From contig CAJXZP010000021.1 in assembly GCA_913062955.1 (NCBI GenBank), positions 1 to 57,501 of the forward strand: a stretch of 57,501 bases of DNA, in the 5' to 3' direction. Of the stretch, positions 22,879 to 31,542 are shown piece by piece. The stretch comes from an uncultured Flavobacteriales bacterium (GTDB lineage: Bacteria > Bacteroidota > Bacteroidia > Flavobacteriales_G > Salibacteraceae). The notes below the pieces were generated by a model. It searched no databases and was not told the origin of the DNA. It was given only the letters and a program-made list of their open reading frames with translations. Numbering within the stretch: position 1 is the first letter of the stretch; each line of letters begins with the position of its first letter. The position numbers and the translations under genes were made by a program.

Positions 22879-24549
22879 ATGAAAATATTCCAATTATTCT
22901 TTATTGGAGCGATTGCTCTAATTTTCGTCACCTGTGCACAACCACGAGGATTAACCGGAGGAGAAAAAGATACCCAAGCCCCAAAGGTTTTGAAATTAAG
23001 TCCTCAAAACTTAACGACTGGCTTTCGAGGCCACACGATCGCGATGGAGTTTGATGAATTCGTTCAAATAAAAGGGTTAAACAGCGAACTCGTAGTTTCC
23101 CCCCCATTAGACTATCCGGTCACCTATAAAATGAAAGGTAAACGTGTGTTCTTTGAGATTCAGGACACCCTTCTTGAAAACACGACTTACAACTTTAATT
23201 TTGGAAATGCTATCGTAGATTTAAATGAAAACAACCCACTAGATAGTAATCTTTTTGTTTTCTCAACAGGTCATTACTTAGACTCTGGATTACTAAAAGG
23301 AACGGTCATGGACGCCTACACCCAAAAACCTACCAAGGGGGCTAAAGTACTCTTATATTCCGCAGCTAAAGATTCGGCAGCCTATAAAGGCGATCCAATT
23401 TATGTGACCCATACCAACGCTCAAGGAGAGTATGAGTTACGTTATCTAGCAGAGGGGAATTTCCAAATATTTGCCTTAGAAACTCCCGGAGAAGATTTTA
23501 AATTCATTCCTTTAACAAAAATTGCTTTTCATTCCACTTTCGCTAATTCCACTCAAGAAGAATCCGTTAATTTGGTTTCATTTAAAGAGGTGGATACCCT
23601 CCAATATATTAGCAAGGCATTTTCTAAGGAGTATTTCTCATTCAATATAGGATTCAATTTAAACTTGGTAAATCCTTCGTTTACTTTTACCCCGTCTAAC
23701 GACACCATGGAGTATTTCATTGAAGAGATACGGTCAGATAGTTTCAAGTTTTGGATTCCTGGGGATAGAGATATTGATTCCGTACATATATATATTTCTG
23801 ATAAAACAGGCTATTTAGATACTGCGATAATAGATATTTCAGATCGCACCCAATATTTAAAAAAACTAAAAAAACGTAAACAACCACAGGTACCCCTAAA
23901 AATTAGCCTAGGATCAAGTGCGGGTGTACATCACTATTTTGACACCTTACGATTAAAATTTAACCGACCTTTAGAAAAATGGATATTGGACAGCATGCTG
24001 TTTGTTAACGGGAACGATACCATGTCCATGCAAAAAGCATTTGATTCTAACATAATAATGGCACAACTTCCCATAGAGCATAAAGGCTCGAGTAAAAATC
24101 TTAGAACTATCACTATCACCCATAAATGGCAACCGAGTACGGAATACGCCTTTATTTTTGACAATGGAGCCTTTACAGATATTCTTTCATTGACAAATGA
24201 TTCCACCACTTTAAAATTTAAAACCAAAAACTTTGAAGACTATGGAAGTTTTCGTTTCACGGTTAAAGTAGAAGAGTATTCGGGACCATTACTGTTGGAA
24301 TTACTGGATAAAAAGGGAGCGTATTTAAGAACATATTCTATTAAATCAGGAGATGTCATTTTCCATGAACTTGCGGTTCCTGGAACCTACAAATTTCGCA
24401 TGATTCTAGACGAAAACAATAATGGTAAATGGGATACAGGAGATTTAGACCAAGAAATTCAGCCCGAGAAAATAGTTTACTACAAGGGTACAATTGACAT
24501 ACGTGCAAATTGGGATATGGAAGAAACGTGGGAAGTAGATTTTAAATAG
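22879..24549 (+). CDS. Ig-like (Big_5) domain lipoprotein
   Basis: Starting at 22879 the protein has 556 residues and a lipobox signal (MKIFQLFFIGAIALIFVTC, Cys at 19). The mature N-terminus 'PRGLTGGEKDTQAPKVLKLSPQNLTTGFRGHTIAMEFDEFVQIKG' is the typical opening of Bacteroidota lipoproteins with a Big_5 Ig-like domain (about 30-125). A carboxypeptidase-regulatory-like beta sandwich follows (about 135-205: 'LKGTVMDAYTQKPTKGAKVLLYS', 'TNAQGEYELRYLAEGNFQIFALE'). The rest is beta-rich, ending 'ILDENNNGKWDTGDLDQEIQPEKIVYY'. Function is unknown. It runs 8 bases into the end of the convergent nitrilase-family gene. Confidence 0.88.
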   Translation: MKIFQLFFIGAIALIFVTCAQPRGLTGGEKDTQAPKVLKLSPQNLTTGFRGHTIAMEFDEFVQIKGLNSELVVSPPLDYPVTYKMKGKRVFFEIQDTLLENTTYNFNFGNAIVDLNENNPLDSNLFVFSTGHYLDSGLLKGTVMDAYTQKPTKGAKVLLYSAAKDSAAYKGDPIYVTHTNAQGEYELRYLAEGNFQIFALETPGEDFKFIPLTKIAFHSTFANSTQEESVNLVSFKEVDTLQYISKAFSKEYFSFNIGFNLNLVNPSFTFTPSNDTMEYFIEEIRSDSFKFWIPGDRDIDSVHIYISDKTGYLDTAIIDISDRTQYLKKLKKRKQPQVPLKISLGSSAGVHHYFDTLRLKFNRPLEKWILDSMLFVNGNDTMSMQKAFDSNIIMAQLPIEHKGSSKNLRTITITHKWQPSTEYAFIFDNGAFTDILSLTNDSTTLKFKTKNFEDYGSFRFTVKVEEYSGPLLLELLDKKGAYLRTYSIKSGDVIFHELAVPGTYKFRMILDENNNGKWDTGDLDQEIQPEKIVYYKGTIDIRANWDMEETWEVDFK

Positions 24550-25321
24550 TTATACTAAAGCTATCACTGTCATTTAGAAACCTAAATTTAGACTGTACCG
24601 TTTCAATTTCTGATTTACGAATAGTGGCAAAAATTATTTCTTCTCTGCCTGGTACGGCTTTCGAAATCACATTTCCCAAGGGGCCCAGACAAACGGAATC
24701 ACCGGTATGGGAGAAATGGTTCCCATCCTGCCCTACTCTATTCACACCAATTACATACGATTGATTCTCAATAGCCCGTGCGACTAATAATTGCGACCAA
24801 AAAAAGGATCTTCGTTCGGGCCAATTGGCTACATATATAACCAAATCATAATTTAAATCATTTCTACTCCATACCGGAAATCGAAGGTCATAACAAATCA
24901 ATGGCATAATACGGAAACCTTTTAACGTCACTATTAAACGCTCCTTTCCAGGCTCATAATATTTTTCTTCTCCCGCTAAGGAAAAGAGATGTCTTTTATC
25001 ATAAACCTGGAAATTACCCTCGGGATCCATCCAGACCAAACGATTAAAAAACTGGCCATTTTCTACAATTATTAGGCTTCCAGTAATTACACAACCCAAT
25101 CGCCCAGCCATAGACCGAAGCCAATTTACTGAAGTTCCATCCATCTGCTCCGCAAATTTTTCAGGGTTCATAGAAAAGCCAGTGGAAAACATTTCTGGTA
25201 AAACAATAAGATCGGGTTGAGACGAAATGGACATTAATTTGTGCGTAAACATATCCAGATTTGCGGTTGGGTTTTCCCAATGCAACGGAGTTTGAATCAT
25301 ACAAATATTTAATTCACTCAT
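24542..25321 (-). CDS. Nitrilase-family amidohydrolase, omega-amidase (YafV-like)
   Basis: This 259-residue carbon-nitrogen hydrolase has the catalytic triad Glu43 ('VLPEMFSTGF'), Lys109 ('YDKRHLFSLAGE') and Cys143 ('PLICYDLRFP'). The sequence around 'FSTGFSMNPEKFAE' and the C-terminal 'VQSKFRFLNDSD' fit the YafV/omega-amidase branch, which hydrolyses alpha-ketoglutaramate or alpha-ketosuccinamate as metabolite repair after glutamine transamination. It follows the small Cys-rich lipoprotein gene by 3 bases, so the two are co-transcribed. Its end overlaps the convergent gene by 8 bases. Confidence 0.93.
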   Translation of the reverse strand: MSELNICMIQTPLHWENPTANLDMFTHKLMSISSQPDLIVLPEMFSTGFSMNPEKFAEQMDGTSVNWLRSMAGRLGCVITGSLIIVENGQFFNRLVWMDPEGNFQVYDKRHLFSLAGEEKYYEPGKERLIVTLKGFRIMPLICYDLRFPVWSRNDLNYDLVIYVANWPERRSFFWSQLLVARAIENQSYVIGVNRVGQDGNHFSHTGDSVCLGPLGNVISKAVPGREEIIFATIRKSEIETVQSKFRFLNDSDSFSITI

Positions 25322-25324
25322 TTT

Positions 25325-25744
25325 CTATTCCGCCTGAATTTGATTTGGGGTTTCACAATTTGAAAGGTAGAAATAACACACAGTTACTTTTTTAGAATCA
25401 CAATTCCCATCGACACAAAAAACCTTTTTAGCAGATTCCCCACATTCTCCATCGCCATAATATACCATGGCAACCGTTTTTCCATTTTCAACGTATTTTA
25501 CGACACCTTCCACAATACAATTACAATCAGCAGAAACAACAAGCGGCTTTACCATGTAAACATCTAGGTTTTCAGATTGAATATAGGGGTCTTCAAAGCG
25601 TAAATCATCGCATTCATCATACGCCTTCATTCCACATTCCCAATACTCAAATTTTTCCTTTTCGTATTTTTCATCCTCATATTTTTCACAGGATACTACT
25701 CCAACAAAAAACAAACCAACCCACACTATATGTAACCACCTCAT
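25325..25744 (-). CDS. Cysteine-rich lipoprotein of unknown function
   Basis: I do not recognise this 139-residue protein. It has a lipoprotein signal (MRWLHIVWVGLFFVGVVSC, Cys at 19). A charged tract follows ('EKYEDEKYEKEKFEYWE'), then a domain with nine further cysteines ('ADCNCIVEG', 'GDGECGESAKKVFCVDGNCD'), which suggests disulfides in the periplasm or at the surface. It precedes the omega-amidase gene by 3 bases. A weak -7 match (TATTTTTA, minus strand 25771-25764) lies 19 bases before the ATG. Confidence 0.75.
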   Translation of the reverse strand: MRWLHIVWVGLFFVGVVSCEKYEDEKYEKEKFEYWECGMKAYDECDDLRFEDPYIQSENLDVYMVKPLVVSADCNCIVEGVVKYVENGKTVAMVYYGDGECGESAKKVFCVDGNCDSKKVTVCYFYLSNCETPNQIQAE

Positions 25745-25790
25745 AATTAGAATTTTTAAGATTTAAAAATAGCGAAAAATTTCCGGAAAA

Positions 25791-26219
25791 CTAAATCGTA
25801 GCCATACATTTCAATTCTATAGCAATTGGAGTGGGGAGCGCATTAATCTCTACGGTAGTTCTACAAGGTTGAACTTCTGAAAAATATTCTGCATAAATTT
25901 TATTAAAGGTCAAAAAATCACGTTTCATATCCACTAAAAACACAGTAACATCCACTAGGTTTTCCCATTTAGAACCGGAAGCTTCTAGTACTGCACGAAC
26001 ATTTTGAAAAACCGAATGACATTGCGCTTCGAAATCAAAATTCACAAAATGACCATTGGCATTTACTTCTAATCCTGGAACTTTAGAATCTGTTCCATCC
26101 GAACCAGCCGTTCGAGGTCCAACTCCCGATAAAAATAATAAATTTCCAACTTGACGTGCATGCGGGTATGCCCCAACTGGTTTTGGCGCTCCTGAAGCGT
26201 TAATTCTATCTTGACTCAT
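25791..26219 (-). CDS. Rid family deaminase, resembling 2-aminomuconate deaminase
   Basis: This 142-residue YjgF/YER057c/UK114 (Rid) protein contains 'KPVGAYPHARQVGNLLFLSGVGPR', 'FEAQCHSVFQNVRAVLEASGSKWENLVDVTVFLVDM', the substrate-binding Arg near 120 ('QPCRTTVEINALP') and 'PIAIELKCMATI'. The extra 'TAGSDGTDSKVPGLEVNANGHFVNF' insert and overall pattern resemble the aminomuconate-deaminase-like subgroup of kynurenine degradation, but no other gene of that route is nearby. The ATG at 26219 is chosen because one at 26243 lies inside the TACATTTG -7 element. Confidence 0.9.
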   Translation of the reverse strand: MSQDRINASGAPKPVGAYPHARQVGNLLFLSGVGPRTAGSDGTDSKVPGLEVNANGHFVNFDFEAQCHSVFQNVRAVLEASGSKWENLVDVTVFLVDMKRDFLTFNKIYAEYFSEVQPCRTTVEINALPTPIAIELKCMATI

Positions 26220-26240
26220 TTTATACTTTTTGATTGCGGA

Positions 26241-26248
26241 CAAATGTA
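26241..26248 (-). promoter_or_regulatory. Predicted -7 element of the Rid gene
   Basis: The minus strand reads TACATTTG, ending 21 bases before the ATG at 26219. No clear -33 element. Confidence 0.45.
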
Positions 26249-26349
26249 GTGAAACCCTGGCAAAAACTATCCTTTGGACCGTAACAGGCCCTTCCTATTT
26301 TAACGGATAATTTATGGTTTTAAAAAAGGGTTCATTTACACTCATTTTC

Positions 26350-26357
26350 TATCTTTG
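26350..26357 (+). promoter_or_regulatory. Predicted -7 element of the acyl-CoA carboxylase gene
   Basis: TATCTTTG matches TAnnTTTG and lies 57 bases before the ATG at 26415. A -33 TTTG is not evident. Confidence 0.4.
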
Positions 26358-26414
26358 AAAACCAATTTCCCAAGTAAATTGGAAATCACATTTTTGAATA
26401 AACACACCTGATCA

Positions 26415-27956
26415 ATGGACGATAAATCTAAAAGATTACTAGATATAAAAAAGGAAGCTCTTTTAGGGGGCGGCCAAAAGAGAATTGACACCCAACATAA
26501 AAAAGGTAAATTAACGGCACGAGAACGTGTACAATTTTTACTAGACGAAGGAACATTTCAAGAACTGGGTCAATTGGTGACTCATAGATCCTCCCTTTTT
26601 GGATTAGACAAACAGAAATTTTTGGGTGATGGCGTGGTTACCGGATACGGTAAAATAAACGATCGATTGGTATATGTTTTCTCTCAAGACTTCACGGTAC
26701 TGGGAGGTTCCTTAGCGGAAGCACATGCTGAAAAAATTGTGAAAGTGATGGATCTTGCGATGCGAAATGGAGCGCCTATTATTGGTTTAAATGATTCCGG
26801 GGGAGCTCGTATTCAGGAGGGAGTGGTTTCTTTGGGTGGTTATGCCGATATCTTTTACAAAAACACTTTAGCGAGTGGTGTTATCCCTCAACTTTCTGCA
26901 ATTATGGGCCCTTGTGCGGGTGGTGCAGTGTACTCACCAGCTCTTACAGATTTCATCATGATGGTAGAAAACACCTCCTACATGTTTGTTACCGGGCCTA
27001 ACGTAGTTAAGACCGTAACGCATGAAGTTGTTTCTTCGGAAGATCTGGGTGGTGCCTCTGCGCATTCTATGAAGTCGGGTGTAAGTCAAATCACAGCCGC
27101 AAATGAAATTGAAGCTTTTGAAAAGTTAAGAAACTTACTTTCCTACATTCCTCAAAACTGCGAAGAAAAAGCCCCTTCTGTTCCTTACAAATTTGGAAAT
27201 GAAAAAAGAGAAGAGTTAAAAACTATTGTTCCTGAAAACGCCAATCAACCTTATGATATTCATGAGGTGATTCAAGGAATAGTGGATTATGATTCCTTTT
27301 ATGAAATCCATAAAGATTACGCAGAGAATATTGTCGTTGGTTTTGCCCGTTTAGGAGGTAAGTCTCTTGGCATTATAGCGAATCAACCTGCAGTACTGGC
27401 TGGTGTACTGGATATCAAATCATCTACAAAAGCAGCCCGATTTGTACGTTTCTGTGATGCATTTAATATTCCGTTATTAGTGCTAGAAGATGTACCCGGT
27501 TTTTTACCTGGAACGGACCAGGAATGGAACGCCATCATTACCAACGGAGCCAAGTTACTGTATGCTTTTTGCGAAGCTACTGTACCTAGAATTACAGTCA
27601 TTACCCGTAAAGCATATGGGGGTGCATATGATGTAATGAACTCCAAACATATTGGAGCTGATTTCAATTTTGCATGGCCCGGAGCTGAGATTGCAGTTAT
27701 GGGAGCCAAAGGTGCTGCGGAAATTATTTTCAGAAATGAGATCAAAAACGCTACTGATCCTGAGGCAATTTGGAAACAAAAAGAAGCCGAATATGCGGAA
27801 GAATTTGCCCATCCTTACCGAGCTGCTGCAAGGGGGTATGTAGACGATGTTATTTTACCGGAAGATACCCGTGAAAAACTAATCATCGCTTTTGAAAGTC
27901 TAGAAAATAAAGTCGTTTCCTTACCAAAGAAAAAACACGGTAACATTCCATTATAA
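26415..27956 (+). CDS. Acyl-CoA carboxylase beta subunit (propionyl-CoA carboxylase type)
   Basis: This 513-residue carboxyltransferase chain has two crotonase-fold halves. The N-terminal half contains '[22 protein letters not shown]', '[41 protein letters not shown]' and the acyl-CoA oxyanion region '[17 protein letters not shown]'. The C-terminal half contains '[19 protein letters not shown]', '[24 protein letters not shown]' and '[42 protein letters not shown]'. It most resembles propionyl-CoA carboxylase beta; a methylmalonyl-CoA decarboxylase alpha role is possible. The biotin-carboxylase partner is not in the window. The thioredoxin-like gene follows by 5 bases. Confidence 0.95.
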   Translation: MDDKSKRLLDIKKEALLGGGQKRIDTQHKKGKLTARERVQFLLDEGTFQELGQLVTHRSSLFGLDKQKFLGDGVVTGYGKINDRLVYVFSQDFTVLGGSLAEAHAEKIVKVMDLAMRNGAPIIGLNDSGGARIQEGVVSLGGYADIFYKNTLASGVIPQLSAIMGPCAGGAVYSPALTDFIMMVENTSYMFVTGPNVVKTVTHEVVSSEDLGGASAHSMKSGVSQITAANEIEAFEKLRNLLSYIPQNCEEKAPSVPYKFGNEKREELKTIVPENANQPYDIHEVIQGIVDYDSFYEIHKDYAENIVVGFARLGGKSLGIIANQPAVLAGVLDIKSSTKAARFVRFCDAFNIPLLVLEDVPGFLPGTDQEWNAIITNGAKLLYAFCEATVPRITVITRKAYGGAYDVMNSKHIGADFNFAWPGAEIAVMGAKGAAEIIFRNEIKNATDPEAIWKQKEAEYAEEFAHPYRAAARGYVDDVILPEDTREKLIIAFESLENKVVSLPKKKHGNIPL

Positions 27957-27961
27957 AAATC

Positions 27962-28573
27962 ATGAAAAAAATAACTTTACTGGTTGTTCTTGCGATTTCC
28001 TTCCTAGGTTATGCGTTTGTTTCAACCCATAACGAACATCTTGCTATAGGACAAACAAGTGAAGCCTTACAATTTCCTGTCACCCATTTAAATGGGGATG
28101 AAACTCCGTTAAACTCCTTTGCAAAGGAGAACGGTCTTCTGATTATTTTCTCATCTAATACCTGCCCATTTGTTATTGCTTGGGAAAATAGGTATCCTGC
28201 ATTAGCTAGTTTTTGTGATGAAAACAAGATTGGGTTTGTACTCTTAAACTCCAACGAAGCCAGACGCACAGGGGAAGCCTCTTTAAGTGAGATGAATCGG
28301 CATGCGAAAGAAATGCATTACGATTTCTCTTATGCGATTGATCCTAATTCCAAAATAGCCAATGCATTTGGAGCAAAAGCAACTCCTCAGGTGTATTTAT
28401 TTAATGAAAAAAGTTCATTGGTTTATCGGGGCGCAATTGATGACAACCACAAAGATCAGAATGCGGTTACTCATACCTATGCGATGGACGCCCTAAATAA
28501 TTTAGCAATGGGCAAAAAGATATCACCTGCAACTACCAAGGCACTAGGCTGCAGTATTAAGAGAGTTAAATAA
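27962..28573 (+). CDS. Exported thioredoxin-fold protein (PRX_like1 type)
   Basis: This 203-residue protein has a signal peptide ('ITLLVVLAISFLGYAFVST', about 4-22) and an AhpC/TSA-like thioredoxin fold. The active-site loop is 'SSNTCPFVIAWENRYPAL', the 'CPFV' motif of the PRX_like1 group with a single Cys instead of CxxC. A second Cys is in the C-terminal 'LGCSIKR' tail, which is also conserved in that group, as I recall it. 'AFGAKATPQVYLFNEKSSLVYRGAIDDN' carries the cis-Pro. The likely place is the periplasm, with a redox role. It is co-transcribed after the carboxylase gene (5-base gap) and followed by a strong terminator. Confidence 0.88.
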   Translation: MKKITLLVVLAISFLGYAFVSTHNEHLAIGQTSEALQFPVTHLNGDETPLNSFAKENGLLIIFSSNTCPFVIAWENRYPALASFCDENKIGFVLLNSNEARRTGEASLSEMNRHAKEMHYDFSYAIDPNSKIANAFGAKATPQVYLFNEKSSLVYRGAIDDNHKDQNAVTHTYAMDALNNLAMGKKISPATTKALGCSIKRVK

Positions 28574-28577
28574 TAAG

Positions 28578-28599
28578 AAAAGGGGATTCGTCCCCTTTT
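28578..28599. terminator. Intrinsic terminator with a UUCG tetraloop
   Basis: AAAAGGGGA and TCCCCTTTT form a perfect 9-bp stem around TTCG, followed by T on the plus strand and by AT-rich sequence on the other side. It terminates the carboxylase/thioredoxin unit and touches the last stop base of the minus-strand YdeI gene. Confidence 0.9.
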
Positions 28600-29198
28600 T
28601 ACTTTCTATACTTATCATTTAACCCCTTCCCTTCCCATATCATTGGCACAATTTTATTCAACCGGTCTATTTTTGTTTTCTCCCTTTTTGCAGAATCAAG
28701 ATGTGCCACAAACTCCCGCTTTTTGGTCAAGTTTAATTCATCAAAAGCAGATTTCAAACCCGTAACCTTTTGAAATTCATCTTCGAGTTCTTGCGGAATA
28801 ATCAACACCTTTTTGATCCGAGGCATCATTACGTTACCAACCTCTACATTAGCCATAGACTCTCTTAAATACATTTCGATTTCTTCCAAATTTTCAACCA
28901 CCTCCTCTAGGCTATGAAAGCGCCATTGACGCATTGCAGTGGTTTTTCCTTCTTGCGCATTATGCAATTTTTCAGAAACATCTTTTAAGAGAACACCATT
29001 AAAAAACCAAACCCCAAAATGGTTCTTAAAGGCACCCAAACCAACTACATTTTTCTTTTTGAAGGCATATACGGGGGCGCTCCATTTATAACACTCTTCC
29101 ATACCCACAAGCAAAATAGACTCTCTTAACAAGTCTAAAGCCTGCGACCATTTTTCATGTTTTAAAACATACGCATCCACCAACTTTAATTTTCCCAT
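28599..29198 (-). CDS. YdeI/OmpD-associated family protein with DUF1801 domain
   Basis: This 199-residue protein has an N-terminal DUF1801 region (about 15-115: 'LLRESILLVGMEECYKWSAPVYAFKKKNVVGLGAFKNHFGVWFFNG'). The YdeI/OmpD-associated C-terminal region follows ('LIIPQELEDEFQKVTGLKSAFDELNLTKKREFVAHLDSAKREKTKIDRLNKIVPMI'). Members are cytoplasmic proteins of unknown biochemistry; E. coli YdeI has been tied to peptide resistance. The gene follows the YciI-like lipoprotein gene by 6 bases on the same strand. Confidence 0.92.
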   Translation of the reverse strand: MGKLKLVDAYVLKHEKWSQALDLLRESILLVGMEECYKWSAPVYAFKKKNVVGLGAFKNHFGVWFFNGVLLKDVSEKLHNAQEGKTTAMRQWRFHSLEEVVENLEEIEMYLRESMANVEVGNVMMPRIKKVLIIPQELEDEFQKVTGLKSAFDELNLTKKREFVAHLDSAKREKTKIDRLNKIVPMIWEGKGLNDKYRK

Positions 29199-29204
29199 GC
29201 GTTT

Positions 29205-29708
29205 TTAATCTAAGCTATTTTCAGGCTTACTCACCCTTTTATGCAAATCATTTAATCCCATCAACCCCGCACTTCCATACCACGGAACCAACTCCATTTT
29301 CAAAAAACCAGATTGAACCGCTGGATCCGAATTCGTTAAGGCCTCTGCTTCCAAAACAGTTTCCACATTAAACACATACAACCCTCGCAACTCTTCATTA
29401 TCTAAAAAAGGTCCCGCCAACACCAAGTCCCCATTTTCAGCCATACGAGTAATATTTTCCATGTGCAATCGAAAAATTTCCGCTCGATACAATTTATTGG
29501 TATCCTTATTCGCACCCGTTTTTAAAAAAGCGATAACATATTTTTTCATCCCATATTCATCCGCTTCATAACTTTTTGCCAAAACCGAATCATACACGGG
29601 CGGAGTTTCTCCAACCATTATCGGGGCTATGTCTTTTTTGTTACTGGCATAATTCAAACAGCCACCGAGCACCATACACAAAAACAAGACTCCTAAAGAG
29701 TTTTTCAT
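29205..29708 (-). CDS. YciI-like domain lipoprotein
   Basis: From 29708 the protein has 167 residues and a lipoprotein signal (MKNSLGVLFLCMVLGGC, Cys at 17). The mature part contains the YCII-related pattern: 'MKKYVIAFLKTGANKD', 'LHMENITRMAENGDLVLAGPFLDNEELRGLYVFNVETVLEAEALTNSDPAVQSGFLKMELVPWYGS'. Most YciI proteins are cytoplasmic, so an exported lipid-anchored version is slightly unusual. The in-frame ATG at 29726 lies within a TACTTTTG -7 element, so 29708 is the better start. Function is unknown. Confidence 0.88.
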   Translation of the reverse strand: MKNSLGVLFLCMVLGGCLNYASNKKDIAPIMVGETPPVYDSVLAKSYEADEYGMKKYVIAFLKTGANKDTNKLYRAEIFRLHMENITRMAENGDLVLAGPFLDNEELRGLYVFNVETVLEAEALTNSDPAVQSGFLKMELVPWYGSAGLMGLNDLHKRVSKPENSLD

Positions 29709-29723
29709 AAATAACAGTTTCAT

Positions 29724-29731
29724 CAAAAGTA
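29724..29731 (-). promoter_or_regulatory. Predicted -7 element of the YciI/YdeI unit
   Basis: The minus strand reads TACTTTTG, ending 15 bases before the ATG at 29708. Confidence 0.45.
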
Positions 29732-29824
29732 TGAAAGTTTATTCAGGCATAATTTTTCTTGCTTTCAAAAGACTCCAAAAATTAGGTAATCTATTACCTT
29801 TACATACTCAAACTAAACTTTGCC

Positions 29825-31288
29825 ATGCCAAAATTATCTCTAGAAAAACTCATTCAATCCCTTTCCCAGGGAGAATTACGAGCTTTCAGCCTTTCTATAA
29901 CAAAAGATAACAACCCTAGTTATTACAAACTTTTTAATGACATTAGATCTGGTAAATCAGAAGGAATTCAAAAAAAGGACAATAACGAAATTCAAAGAAG
30001 AAACTATTTATACAATAGTATATTGGAATCCTTGGTTAAAAGCTCTAACACCATTGACTCTCAAATATCCAAGGGACTCCATCATGTAGAAATTCTTTAC
30101 AATAGACCCTTAGAAAAAGAAGCATGGAAAGAGTTGGAAAAAGTAGAGAAGTTAGCGAATAAACATGAACGCTTTGGATACATTATCCAAATTCTAGAAT
30201 GGAAAAAAATTCTTGGTTCCCGTCTCAATTCCTTTACGAAGGAAGACTATGTATTGACATCCGAATTAGAAAAAGAAACGATGGAAAAGTACAAGACCTA
30301 TTTAGATGCGTCTAATTGGTATCATGAACTTAATCAAGAGAAATTAACTCGAGGATACATACATGATTTAGAGGTCTCCTCCTTAATTGATTTCAAAAAC
30401 CCGCATGATGACATTGAACCTCCAAAAAGAACCCTCTATTATAAGAGAATGGCCAAGGCTATTCATTTATGCCTTACTCAAGATGTGATTGCCCAATACA
30501 AACTCACAAAACTTATCATAGAAGATGTGGTAGTCATTAATGAAGCAAACGAATGCCTACAGGCCTATTTTGAGCATTTAACAAGTTGTATCTGTCTTGG
30601 TCGATTTGATGAATTAATTAAACTTATAAAGAAATTAAAACTAGATTTTAGCAAAGGAAAGTTTGGGACAGACCCTAATATAAAAATAAAATTGTTTTAT
30701 TACTCTGCCAATTACGAAACCATGGCATACACCTATTTAGGCGATCATGTTAGACTAAAGATGAAAATAAAGGAGGTTGAACTTGGCTTAAAAAAACTAA
30801 ATAGCCATCTTTCTGAAGACATGAAATTGACCATTTTTTCTGCCCTAAAAATGGCCCACTACTATTTGGGCAATAACTCTCAAGGTAAAAACTATGTCCA
30901 TTTAATTTTAGCCACAGAAGCATTAAATACCAGACGAGATATTTACCAAGATTCCTTATTTTTTAATCTCCTTATTCAAACCGATGAAAACAATGCACAA
31001 GGGATGGAAGATACCTTAAGGAAAATTGAAAGCCAATCTGATTTAAACCAGGGTGAATATGTATTTGAAAAAGGTTTAAAACAAATTTTTGACAAGTTCG
31101 TAAAAGACGAACTCAATAAAAAAGAGCTTTTCACCCATATTATCTCCTGTTTTTCAAGATCTAGCTATACCCTACCCTCCGGACAGAAATACACGGAAAA
31201 CTATTACCCTTACTATTTATGGGCAAAGGCAAGACTTGAAAACATCCCGGTTTTAAAGGTGAGTCTAAATAATTTAAGCAATTTCTAA
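29825..31288 (+). CDS. Large helical protein of unknown function
   Basis: I cannot assign a function to this 487-residue protein. It has no signal peptide or membrane segment and appears all-helical and highly charged, which suggests TPR-like or other alpha-solenoid packing ('HHVEILYNRPLEKEAWKELEKVEKLANKHERFGYIIQILEWKKIL'). The N-terminal part ('LIQSLSQGELRAFSLSITKDNNPSYYKLFNDIRSG') followed by 'RRNYLYNSILESLVKSSNTIDSQISKGLHHVEILYN' reminds me of a protein group seen in several copies in some Flavobacteriales. It stands alone, with flanking genes on the other strand and a terminator 200 bases downstream. Confidence 0.8.
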   Translation: MPKLSLEKLIQSLSQGELRAFSLSITKDNNPSYYKLFNDIRSGKSEGIQKKDNNEIQRRNYLYNSILESLVKSSNTIDSQISKGLHHVEILYNRPLEKEAWKELEKVEKLANKHERFGYIIQILEWKKILGSRLNSFTKEDYVLTSELEKETMEKYKTYLDASNWYHELNQEKLTRGYIHDLEVSSLIDFKNPHDDIEPPKRTLYYKRMAKAIHLCLTQDVIAQYKLTKLIIEDVVVINEANECLQAYFEHLTSCICLGRFDELIKLIKKLKLDFSKGKFGTDPNIKIKLFYYSANYETMAYTYLGDHVRLKMKIKEVELGLKKLNSHLSEDMKLTIFSALKMAHYYLGNNSQGKNYVHLILATEALNTRRDIYQDSLFFNLLIQTDENNAQGMEDTLRKIESQSDLNQGEYVFEKGLKQIFDKFVKDELNKKELFTHIISCFSRSSYTLPSGQKYTENYYPYYLWAKARLENIPVLKVSLNNLSNF

Positions 31289-31488
31289 TTATTATAACTC
31301 TAATGCACTAAAGCCACAAACGACTATTAATCATTATTTTAAATGGATAAAATTAATTTATAACCCTAAGAACAACCCCGTTAATATTACCCCAAATGAT
31401 TTGCTTAACCTATATTTGAAATATCCATCTACTGAACCAAAAGACGTTATAGTTGAGATACTGTTAATCTTTAAAATGGGTGAATATG

Positions 31489-31524
31489 AAAAATGGGGTT
31501 GTGTATTTACACAACCCCATTTTT
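31489..31524. terminator. Strong bidirectional intrinsic terminator
   Basis: AAAAATGGGGTTGTG and CACAACCCCATTTTT form a perfect 15-bp stem around TATTTA, with further T on the plus strand. It lies 18 bases beyond the stop of the minus-strand secreted-protein gene and about 200 bases after the plus-strand helical-protein gene. Confidence 0.92.
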
Positions 31525-31542
31525 TTGTTCTTTGTTTTGAGT

